A DNA stretch of 5,606 nt from Bacillota bacterium (GTDB lineage Bacteria; Bacillota; Clostridia; Lachnospirales; Bianqueaceae): positions 1 through 5,606 of the forward strand of contig JAFUJY010000036.1 of NCBI GenBank assembly GCA_017467985.1, read 5' to 3'. The notes beneath the pieces are model-generated. The model was not told the origin of the DNA and searched no databases. It was given only the letters and a program-made list of their open reading frames with translations. Made by a program: the position numbers and the translations under genes. The stretch's first letter is position 1. The number at the start of each line of letters is the position of its first letter. Shown piece by piece: positions 1-4,868 of the stretch.

Positions 1-375
1 ACCCAGCTGTTTGTTATCATCATCAATCAATTGCACCAACTCTTCCAGAACGGAACTATCCGAAATGGTTACAAACTTACCCTCCTGAATCAGTTCGCCC
101 TCCATCGTCCGCCGAATCAAAAAAGATGTGAGCGCACTGGTATCCACCGGTCGATCTTCTCGCATACCCGGCCCCTTCCCCGCAAATATATCACCAATCT
201 GCAGTTCCGGCATGATAAACTTTCCCCGCTCCAGGGTCTTCTGCATGGATTTTTCCACTTCTTCCTGCAGGTTCGCCCGGGTGGTGGCGTAGATTGTTCC
301 TAATAATATGATAAAAACAATCGCCACCAGACTCATATTAATCAGTACAAACTTCCATCGCAGCCGCCGGATCAT
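1..375 (-). CDS. Sensor histidine kinase, N-terminal part only (runs off left edge)
   Basis: The first 125 codons of a membrane sensor kinase, partner of the response regulator just upstream. The protein opens with a basic MIRRLRWK stretch, followed by one hydrophobic membrane helix at about residues 9-30 and then a polar region with a heptad-like start (ANLQEEVEKSMQKTLERG), expected to be the extracytoplasmic sensor domain. The second membrane helix, HAMP, DHp (phospho-accepting His) and ATPase domains lie beyond the window, so the kinase identity rests on position and N-terminal architecture, not on catalytic motifs. The start codon overlaps the regulator stop codon (ATGA), and AAGGAG inside the end of the regulator gene (about 384-389) is its ribosome binding site, so translation is coupled. 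The stimulus cannot be read from the sequence. Confidence 0.85.
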   Translation of the reverse strand, partial: MIRRLRWKFVLINMSLVAIVFIILLGTIYATTRANLQEEVEKSMQKTLERGKFIMPELQIGDIFAGKGPGMREDRPVDTSALTSFLIRRTMEGELIQEGKFVTISDSSVLEELVQLIDDDNKQLG

Positions 376-1049
376 GCTTCCTTCTCCTTCAGATAATACC
401 CTACTTTTCGCATGGTGGCAATCTCCACTTTGGAACCCAGGAAAAAGATTTTTTTACGCAGGAAGGAAATATAGACTTCCACATTATTATCCTCCGCACC
501 GGACTCCGTCCCCCAGATTTTTAAAATCAGTTCTTCTTTGGGAATGATGGCCTTCGGTGCCGACATCAGCATCCGCATCACATCAAATTCCTTCACTCCC
601 AGGTGAACGGACTTGTCTCCCCGGCACAGGGTATAGGCTGACAGCGTTAAGGTCAAATCCCCAAAAGTCAGCTCATCCAGAATCACCTCGCCCTGACGGC
701 GGGACATGGCCCGCACCCGTGCCAACAACTCCTGGGCCGCAAAAGGCTTGGTCAAATAATCATCCGCCCCTGCATCCAGTCCCTTCACCCGATCTTCGAT
801 ACTATCCCGGGCAGTCAGCAGCAGTACTGGTGTTGCGACTTTATTTTTGCGCAGTTCCTTTACAATCTCCAGCCCGTCCATCTTGGGCAGCATCACATCC
901 AGAATAATCACATCGTATATGCCACTGCTGGCATTATCGTAACCGGCTTCACCATCATATACCACATCCGGCGTATATTTGGCTTCAATCAAAATCTCCC
1001 CCAAAGCATCCGCCAGCCGCTTCTCATCCTCTACAACCAAAACTCGCAT
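372..1049 (-). CDS. OmpR/PhoB-family response regulator
   Basis: A 225-aa DNA-binding response regulator of normal OmpR-family length. The receiver domain occupies about residues 1-118: acidic pocket E7/D8, phospho-acceptor D51 in LDVMLPKMDG, switch T79, and K101 in the TKPF motif. A winged-helix effector domain spans about 128-225, with the typical GVKEFDVMRMLM start and a VGYYL hairpin end. I start it at the ATG at 1047-1049 because AAAGGAG lies 8 bases upstream and MRVLVVEDE is the canonical N-terminus; an upstream in-frame ATG at 1073 would add eight residues (MCWKGAGN) and skip this site. It is cotranscribed with the downstream kinase and faces the VTC/DUF4956 operon divergently. The hexamer array between them is its probable target, giving autoregulation. 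The family is certain; the regulon is inferred. Confidence 0.96.
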   Translation of the reverse strand: MRVLVVEDEKRLADALGEILIEAKYTPDVVYDGEAGYDNASSGIYDVIILDVMLPKMDGLEIVKELRKNKVATPVLLLTARDSIEDRVKGLDAGADDYLTKPFAAQELLARVRAMSRRQGEVILDELTFGDLTLTLSAYTLCRGDKSVHLGVKEFDVMRMLMSAPKAIIPKEELILKIWGTESGAEDNNVEVYISFLRKKIFFLGSKVEIATMRKVGYYLKEKEA

Positions 1050-1071
1050 ATTTCCGGCTCCTTTCCAACAC

Positions 1072-1080
1072 ATTATAACA
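1072..1080 (-). promoter_or_regulatory. Second, downstream extended -10 (TGTTATAAT) for the two-component operon
   Basis: On the minus strand TGTTATAAT lies 19 bp downstream of the first extended -10. It would give a leader of only about 15 nt, still containing the AAAGGAG site. It could be an alternative, box-independent start or a chance match in AT-rich DNA; the ATGGTA in its -35 zone is poor. Confidence 0.35.
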
Positions 1081-1090
1081 TATTTTTTAC

Positions 1091-1099
1091 ATTATACCA
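1091..1099 (-). promoter_or_regulatory. Extended -10 promoter element for the two-component operon
   Basis: On the minus strand this reads TGGTATAAT, a perfect extended -10. No good -35 is present at 16-18 bp; the -35 zone is occupied by the hexamer array at 1107-1145, as expected for an activator-dependent promoter. Transcription would begin near 1084, leaving a leader of about 35 nt before the regulator ATG at 1049. Confidence 0.65.
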
Positions 1100-1106
1100 T
1101 ATGAAA

Positions 1107-1145
1107 CTTAAAAAAGTCTGAACAGAATTTTAAGACTAATTAAAG
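1107..1145. promoter_or_regulatory. Four 11-bp-spaced hexamers, probable response-regulator operator
   Basis: Hexamers CTTAAA (1107), CTGAAC (1118), TTTAAG (1129) and TTAAAG (1140) recur every 11 bp, each separated by 5 bp. Hexamer-N5-hexamer is the architecture known for OmpR/PhoB-class regulators (for instance PmrA-type CTTAAG repeats). The array ends 10 bp from the -10 on either side (1096 to 1107 and 1145 to 1156), so it could activate both divergent promoters. An overlapping inverted repeat, CTTAAAA (1107-1113) / TTTTAAG (1128-1134), reflects the self-complementary nature of the hexamer. The second hexamer is degenerate. Binding by the adjacent regulator is inferred. Confidence 0.6.
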
Positions 1146-1152
1146 CTTTCCA

Positions 1153-1161
1153 TGATACAAT
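1153..1161 (+). promoter_or_regulatory. Extended -10 promoter element for the VTC/DUF4956 operon
   Basis: TGATACAAT is an extended -10 with one mismatch to TATAAT. No TTGACA-like -35 sits at the proper distance; the hexamer array overlaps that zone. Predicted start is near 1168, giving a leader of about 23 nt with AAAGGAG (1177-1183) 7 bases before the ATG at 1191. Confidence 0.6.
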
Positions 1162-1173
1162 GACAATGTCATT
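1159..1173. promoter_or_regulatory. 15-bp palindrome over the VTC operon start site
   Basis: AATGAC-AAT-GTCATT is a perfect 6-bp inverted repeat with a 3-bp centre. It begins inside the -10 and covers the predicted transcription start, a typical place for a repressor operator. The cognate protein is unknown and a chance palindrome is possible. Confidence 0.3.
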
Positions 1174-1190
1174 AGGAAAGGAGCGATTCT

Positions 1191-2003
1191 ATGGCACTCA
1201 AGGCGTTCCGCCGTTATGAGAAAAAATTCTCCATGACCCAGGAACAAATGAATGAACTTTTACCTCTGATTTTAGAGCACATGGACCCTGACCGTTTTTG
1301 CGTAAATGGTCAGGTGTATCCCATCTGTAATATTTATTATGATACGGATGATTCTGCGATTATCCGACACTCCCTTTCAAAGCCTTACTATAAGGAAAAA
1401 CTGCGTATGCGCAGTTACGGTGTCCCCTCCGGTCCCGATGCCCTGGTCTTTCTGGAAATGAAAAAGAAAGTGGGCGGGCTGGTCACCAAACGGCGGGCGG
1501 AAATCCCATATCAAGTGGCCATGGATTTTCTGCACACCAAGCAGATCCCCACAGGTCTTGACTATATGAATACCCAGGTTCTGCGGGAAATCCGTTATTT
1601 TCTTGAACAAAATCAGGTACATCCGGCAGTTTACATCAGTTATGAGCGGGCCGCCTACTTCGACCGAACCAATCCGGAGTTCCGCCTCACCTTTGACCGG
1701 AACATTCTTACACGTCGAACCCAAGTGGATCTCGCCGCCGGCAACTTCGGCACCCTACTTATGCCAGAAAACTTTCGCCTCATGGAGGTGAAGGTGTCCA
1801 CGGCTCTGCCAACCTGGTTGGCAGATGCCCTATGCGATATGAATCTTTTCTCTTCCCCCTTCTCCAAATATGGCCGGGAATACCACGCCTGGCTCGAAGA
1901 GAAATTGATTCCTTTCCCCCCATTCGAGAGTGGGACGGTCCCCCCCGTCCCCTCTCACCCTTCTAAAAATCCCTTTACTTCTCAGGAGGTTTCCCATGCT
2001 TGA
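1191..2003 (+). CDS. VTC-domain protein (triphosphate tunnel / polyphosphate polymerase fold)
   Basis: A 270-aa soluble protein that I assign to the VTC domain family, related to the catalytic domain of yeast Vtc4, which builds polyphosphate from ATP gamma-phosphates inside an eight-stranded beta tunnel. The tunnel-type motifs appear in order: RRYEKKF (7-13), YYDT (49-52), K70/R72/R74 in EKLRMRSYG, EMKKK (89-93), TKRR (99-102), RLTFDRN (165-171), E199/K201 in MEVKV, and FSKYGREY (224-231). These alternating basic and acidic residues are what the family uses to bind triphosphate and metal. The tail after about residue 238 is Pro/Ser-rich, probably unstructured, and encoded by a strong hairpin. 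There is no signal peptide or membrane segment, so the protein is cytoplasmic, presumably at the membrane with its DUF4956 partner. The start is fixed by AAAGGAG 7 bases upstream. Family assignment is firm; polyphosphate as product is inferred. Confidence 0.92.
   Translation: MALKAFRRYEKKFSMTQEQMNELLPLILEHMDPDRFCVNGQVYPICNIYYDTDDSAIIRHSLSKPYYKEKLRMRSYGVPSGPDALVFLEMKKKVGGLVTKRRAEIPYQVAMDFLHTKQIPTGLDYMNTQVLREIRYFLEQNQVHPAVYISYERAAYFDRTNPEFRLTFDRNILTRRTQVDLAAGNFGTLLMPENFRLMEVKVSTALPTWLADALCDMNLFSSPFSKYGREYHAWLEEKLIPFPPFESGTVPPVPSHPSKNPFTSQEVSHA
1926..1956 (+). other. Strong GC-rich hairpin inside the VTC gene end
   Basis: GAGAG-T-GGGACGG (1926-1938) pairs with CCGTCCCCTCTC (1945-1956): 12 base pairs with one bulged T (1931) and a 6-base loop (TCCCCC). 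It lies 27 bases before the AGGAGG (1984-1989) of the next gene. No T-run follows, so it is not an intrinsic terminator; an mRNA-stability or translation-coupling role within the operon is plausible but unproven. Confidence 0.6.
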
Positions 2004-2691
2004 TACTTTGCAAACTCTGTTATTCACCAGCCTGGCCACGGAGCTGAATCTAGGTAATTTTTTGATTTTACTTGTCAGTGCCATTGCCTTGGGCTTTCTA
2101 ACCAGCGTTCTCTACATCATCACCCATAAGGATGAAGATTACGCACCGTCCTTTCCCACCACTCTGATCATGCTTCCGGTGATCACCGCTCTGATCGTCC
2201 TGCTGGTGGGTACCAACATCGCCACCGCCTTCAGTGTGGGCGGCGCCTTCGCCCTGATCCGCTTCCGCAGCGCCCCCGGCGACCCCAAGGACATTGCCTA
2301 CACCTTCATGGCTGTGGGTATCGGCGTCTGCTGCGGCGTAGGCTACTGGGCCTACGGTCTGATCTTTACCCTGCTTATGTGCGCCGTACTTCTGCTGGTT
2401 CGCCGCTTCCACTGGGGACAGCCCAAGGAACAGCGCATGAACCTGAAGATCCTGGTTCCCGAAACCATGAACTACATTGGACTCTTCGACGATATTTTGA
2501 AAAAATATACCCTTCGCTATACTTTGAATCACATCAAGACCGCTGACTTCGGTTCCCTGTGTGAACTAAAATTCACCATCGTTCCCAAGCCGGATTTTGA
2601 TTCTAAAGAGTTTATTGATGCTTTGAGATGCAGAAATGGGAATTTGAATATTAATCTAAATGTGGCACCCAATGTGTCCTTTGGAGTTTAA
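1996..2691 (+). CDS. DUF4956 family membrane protein
   Basis: A 231-aa integral membrane protein. Hydrophobic segments lie at about 21-42, 56-74, 100-117 and 119-136, followed by a soluble C-terminal domain (about 137-231). Between the second and third segments is the family signature, residues 79-95, including GGAFALIRFRSAPG. This motif and the overall layout are why I call DUF4956; the biochemical function of the family is not known. Bacterial members commonly sit beside VTC-domain genes, as here. The ATG at 1996 is chosen because AGGAGG (1984-1989) lies 6 bases upstream; an upstream GTG at 1930 in the same frame would add a non-family Pro/Leu stretch. The gene overlaps the VTC stop by 8 bp, so the two are translationally coupled. 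By analogy with eukaryotic VTC, it may anchor the VTC domain or form the exit path for its product; this is inference. Confidence 0.92.
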   Translation: MLDTLQTLLFTSLATELNLGNFLILLVSAIALGFLTSVLYIITHKDEDYAPSFPTTLIMLPVITALIVLLVGTNIATAFSVGGAFALIRFRSAPGDPKDIAYTFMAVGIGVCCGVGYWAYGLIFTLLMCAVLLLVRRFHWGQPKEQRMNLKILVPETMNYIGLFDDILKKYTLRYTLNHIKTADFGSLCELKFTIVPKPDFDSKEFIDALRCRNGNLNINLNVAPNVSFGV

Positions 2692-2693
2692 GG

Positions 2694-2747
2694 CAAAAAG
2701 CCCATATCTCCTCAACCGCTACAAAAAGCCCATATCTCCTCAACCGC
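2694..2747. repeat. Tandem 26-bp direct repeat duplicating a terminator arm
   Basis: Positions 2694-2719 and 2722-2747 are identical 26-bp copies (both begin CAAAAAGCCC and end CTCAACCGC), offset by 28 bp. Both copies are complementary to the right arm at 2772-2797, so two alternative hairpins are possible. The likely origin is local tandem duplication at a long palindrome. Confidence 0.95.
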
Positions 2748-2797
2748 CTGCTGCGCTTACGCGCAGAACGTCGGTTGAGGGGATATGGGCCTTTTTT
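2722..2797. terminator. Bidirectional intrinsic terminator between convergent genes, with a conserved hairpin core
   Basis: The left arm 2723-2746 pairs with 2772-2796, with one wobble (T2737/G2781) and one bulge (C2791). Above CCG/CGG there is an unpaired CCTG opposite AACGT, then a CTGCGC/GCGCAG apical stem (2751-2766) with a TTAC loop. On the plus strand the stem is followed by T6 (2792-2797), ending the VTC/DUF4956 operon. On the minus strand the same stem follows the 179-aa gene and ends in T5, repeated in the duplicated arm. The wobble is a U-G pair only in the plus-strand RNA. The inner core recurs at 4815-4844. Confidence 0.88.
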
Positions 2798-2803
2798 GTG
2801 GAG

Positions 2804-3343
2804 TTATCGGGTTATGCCTCTATAATTATTCCAATTATAAATCTCATACTGATATTGCATTTTTAACAATTTCTGCAACCAACTTTTAGGTTGCTCGATC
2901 TTTCTTACCGCTTTAGAAAGTCCCAGTGAATCATCTTCATCCGGATCCTCTGAGATTACAAATCGAGCGTCGGCGCACCATTTTTTCTTTTTCAGATTTA
3001 TAACATTGATGATGTACTGTTTCCCATCCATCACGGTTTTTATATTGTTGATTAAGTCTACTGGCAACATATTCTCATTATAGTTAAACATTTCGTAATC
3101 AAAAGCACCAAAATATAAATTCTGAAAAATATAATCCTGTCCCTCCAAATTAAATTCCAACAACAGATGTTTATTATGGTTCTCATTACGAATCATGAGA
3201 ATAGCCACCTTGGCATTTTCAGTATCTTTGCTGCAAATATATCCGAAGTACTCTTTTAAAAATTCTTCTTTCCTTGAATATATAATTTCTTCAAAAGGCA
3301 ACTCATGCTTATATAAAAGGGTTCTTACCTCTAAAAGTGTCAA
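2804..3343 (-). CDS. Hypothetical protein, 179 aa, TTG start
   Basis: I do not recognise this protein. It is soluble, with no signal peptide or membrane helix, and looks mixed alpha/beta. It has an acidic stretch EDPDEDD, a basic KKKKW stretch, and a C-terminus ending YEIYNWNNYRGITR. It is third in the minus-strand operon, 20 bases after the 107-aa gene. No in-frame ATG occurs before residue 50, so the start is the TTG at 3343. AAAGGGAGGAG (3355-3365) lies 11 bases upstream of it, longer than usual. The same site is ideally placed for an ATG at 3348, which gives only Met-Ile-stop, whose TGA overlaps the TTG. Base composition is AT-rich (about 30-38% GC in sampled lines), unlike the surrounding genes, suggesting acquisition. 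An immunity-like or accessory protein is possible, but nothing in the sequence proves a role. Confidence 0.8.
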   Translation of the reverse strand: MTLLEVRTLLYKHELPFEEIIYSRKEEFLKEYFGYICSKDTENAKVAILMIRNENHNKHLLLEFNLEGQDYIFQNLYFGAFDYEMFNYNENMLPVDLINNIKTVMDGKQYIINVINLKKKKWCADARFVISEDPDEDDSLGLSKAVRKIEQPKSWLQKLLKMQYQYEIYNWNNYRGITR

Positions 3344-3354
3344 ATCATCTCGCG

Positions 3355-3365
3355 CTCCTCCCTTT
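3355..3365 (-). promoter_or_regulatory. Ribosome binding site and two-codon minicistron before the TTG start
   Basis: AAAGGGAGGAG precedes an ATG at 3348 by 6 bases. That ATG reads ATG-ATT-TGA, and the stop overlaps the TTG start of the 179-aa gene (TTGA). This allows termination-reinitiation. Alternatively, one T is missing from the T3 run; an extra T would put the ATG in frame. Confidence 0.5.
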
Positions 3366-3687
3366 ATGACAAATCCCTACTGCTATATTCAGCCTGTTCG
3401 ATAGCCTTCTGCAGCTCCATGAACCTTTGCGTAGCAGTTTTTCTACAATATACCATAGTCCAAAAATCCCGCTTAAACACCACTTTTCTTTTCGGGTTTG
3501 TAAAGAAGGTATATGTCAGCTCCTCCACATTTCTTGTAGCTATGCATTTACTCTCGCTCAGGTTGTTTTCCATACAATAATTGCGGACACATTCTTCAAA
3601 ACTTACATAAAAGATCCCATCTTTGCCCTTTAATGTTGCGCCCTTGTTGTCGATTTCAGTGATGGTTTCGTAAACAAATTCTTCCAT
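3364..3687 (-). CDS. Hypothetical protein, 107 aa
   Basis: I do not recognise this protein. The N-terminal half (about 1-35) alternates hydrophobic and polar residues, as in beta strands (FVYETITEIDNKGATLKG, then GIFYVSFEEC). The C-terminal third is helical and charged (RFMELQKAIEQAEYSSR). The first three cysteines (33, 38, 48) do not form an obvious metal site; there is no membrane segment or signal peptide. Its ATG lies 3 bases after the amidohydrolase stop codon, with GGGGTG at the end of that gene as a modest ribosome binding site, so it is translated by coupling. The stop codon touches the ribosome binding site of the next gene. GC content is low (about 37% in a sampled line), matching the 179-aa gene and not the amidohydrolase. 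The two small genes probably arrived or evolved together. Confidence 0.82.
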   Translation of the reverse strand: MEEFVYETITEIDNKGATLKGKDGIFYVSFEECVRNYCMENNLSESKCIATRNVEELTYTFFTNPKRKVVFKRDFWTMVYCRKTATQRFMELQKAIEQAEYSSRDLS

Positions 3688-3690
3688 CTC

Positions 3691-4764
3691 TTACACCCCG
3701 AAATGCTCTGCAATCACTGCCAAATCATACTGTTCCTTTTCTGCGCGATTGGCTGCGATTTCCTCTGCCACAAATTGTTTGCTGATGGGCTTGGGCTTGC
3801 CATATTCTTTGCTGGCATTTTCATAATATATCTTTTGCAGCAGTTCCGATGCTAACTGGATGCCGCCATAGGTATGCCCATAAATCTCATATTCACCGCA
3901 CCCTTGCATGAAGTTGCGGATGATCGTGGGCTGGTGAAGCTGTCTTGCGGTCATGGCCTTTTCGTCCGGGTTATAAACATTATAGGAATCTGTACCGTAT
4001 TTGATCCGGTGGGCGTGGGTTTCCAGGAAGGGCTGCCAGTGGGCAATGTCCCCGTACATATTCACATACTGCTCCCAGCCGGGGGTGGTATCAAGAGCGG
4101 TATGTTCGTATCCGTCCAGGAAACGCTGGGCCTGGTCAAGGGCATCGCTGGTAAAACCATAATGGGCCATAGTCAGGTGCAGACGGGGGTGACGGTCCAT
4201 AATCGTCATCACTTCTTCAAACATTTCATCCTTGGTGGGAAGGGATGCATCGCAAAACCACCCTCGGGAGATCTCGTGGGGCGTCATCTTGCTCAAGTCC
4301 CAAAATGTGGCCGGGTCTGCATTATGGAGCGTTATGGGAATATGATTTTCTTCCAGAAATGCAAACATCCGGTCAAAAATCCCATCGGTCAATCGAATTC
4401 TTAGCGCTTTTCGCATGGTGGGTTTGCCTTCCAGCATCTTCAGGCCGTCGAAGCCGGCTTCAAAATACCGTTCCACTTGATGCAGTAAATTGCGGCTCTG
4501 CCCTTCTTCATCCAGGGCTCTGTTATGTATCAGTCCCGCAAAGGCATATCCGTTAGGTGAAAAAACATCTTTATAGTACAGTGCTTTCACGTTCTGGGTT
4601 GGACCGGCGCCTTCTGAGGTGGAACCGGGCAGGGATAAAAAGGCTGCCTTTTCCACGCCGGTTAAAGCGAAGAGTTTTTTGTAGGACTCCACGGATACAT
4701 CCACGGGTGTATTCTCTGTAAAATGGATGTGTGTGTCAAAAAAACGAAATTCATTTTGTGCCAT
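3691..4764 (-). CDS. Metal-dependent amidohydrolase (amidohydrolase_2-type TIM barrel)
   Basis: A 357-aa cytosolic enzyme of the amidohydrolase superfamily. The metal-site residues appear in the expected order: D10-x-H12-x-H14 (DTHIH) after strand 1, K109 in DGLKMLEGKP, H147 in PITLHNADP, H201 in MAHYGF, and D259 in YGTDSY. This set fits the PF04909-like group, which includes hydrolases and non-oxidative decarboxylases; the substrate cannot be told from the sequence. The start at 4764 is supported by AAAGGAG 6 bases upstream. It is the first gene of an operon with the two small unknown genes. A lone TATAGT in the 104-bp gap upstream has no good -35, so readthrough from the MarR gene past the hairpin at 4798-4861 is a real possibility. 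MarR control is therefore plausible but not shown. Confidence 0.9.
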   Translation of the reverse strand: MAQNEFRFFDTHIHFTENTPVDVSVESYKKLFALTGVEKAAFLSLPGSTSEGAGPTQNVKALYYKDVFSPNGYAFAGLIHNRALDEEGQSRNLLHQVERYFEAGFDGLKMLEGKPTMRKALRIRLTDGIFDRMFAFLEENHIPITLHNADPATFWDLSKMTPHEISRGWFCDASLPTKDEMFEEVMTIMDRHPRLHLTMAHYGFTSDALDQAQRFLDGYEHTALDTTPGWEQYVNMYGDIAHWQPFLETHAHRIKYGTDSYNVYNPDEKAMTARQLHQPTIIRNFMQGCGEYEIYGHTYGGIQLASELLQKIYYENASKEYGKPKPISKQFVAEEIAANRAEKEQYDLAVIAEHFGV

Positions 4765-4797
4765 ATGTTACTCCTTTATTTCAAAACTATAAGAGAG

Positions 4798-4861
4798 CCG
4801 CCCAACCTCTACAGCCGACGTTCTGCGCTTGCGCAGCCAGGCGGCTGTAGAGATTGGGCGG
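4798..4861 (-). terminator. Hairpin after the MarR gene sharing its core with the 2722-2797 hairpin
   Basis: The arms 4798-4817 and 4842-4861 pair over 20 bp, with a single variant pair (4807/4853) that is G-U in minus-strand RNA but C-A in plus-strand RNA. Inside are CCTGG opposite AACGT, then CTGCGC/GCGCAG with a 2-base AA loop. Read on the minus strand the core matches the hairpin at 2722-2797, while the outer arm sequences differ. It begins 7 bases after the MarR stop codon. The following sequence (GGCTCTCTTATAGTTTTG) has only a weak T-run, so termination may be partial, and it may act as an attenuator or processing site before the amidohydrolase operon. Confidence 0.7.
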
Positions 4862-4868
4862 TCCCGCC

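Noticed and set aside
31..303. A 90-aa plus-strand frame in the kinase region, and similar plus-strand frames at 308-547 and 557-907
   Set aside because: They are opposite the kinase and regulator genes, unusually rich in Pro/His/Arg, and unrelated to any family I know.
1050..1073. An upstream in-frame ATG extending the response regulator by eight residues
   Set aside because: The extension MCWKGAGN is encoded by the leader containing the AAAGGAG site, and receiver domains normally start directly at MRVLVVEDE.
1930..1995. A GTG start giving DUF4956 a 22-residue N-terminal extension
   Set aside because: AGGAGG lies 6 bases before the ATG at 1996; the extension is Pro/Leu-rich translation of the hairpin and ribosome binding site region.
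2098..2532. A 144-aa open frame antisense to DUF4956
   Set aside because: It is low-complexity Gly/Ala/His/Gln-rich antisense translation of a GC-rich membrane gene, with no supporting start signals.
2694..2747. A short CRISPR array
   Set aside because: Only two direct copies with a 2-bp gap; no spacers and no cas genes.
2767..2771. Similarity between the hairpin core GCGCAGAACG and the MarR half-site GCGAGAACG
   Set aside because: There is a one-base indel inside the half-site, no operator symmetry and no promoter overlap at the hairpins; treated as chance.
3874..4404. A 176-aa open frame antisense to the amidohydrolase
   Set aside because: The amidohydrolase frame carries every family motif; this is its shadow and has no ribosome binding site.
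2694..4861. A composite mobile element with the two related hairpins as inverted terminal repeats
   Set aside because: The hairpins share only the inner core, their outer arms differ, no transposase or target duplication is visible, and each is better explained as the 3' end of its upstream gene.
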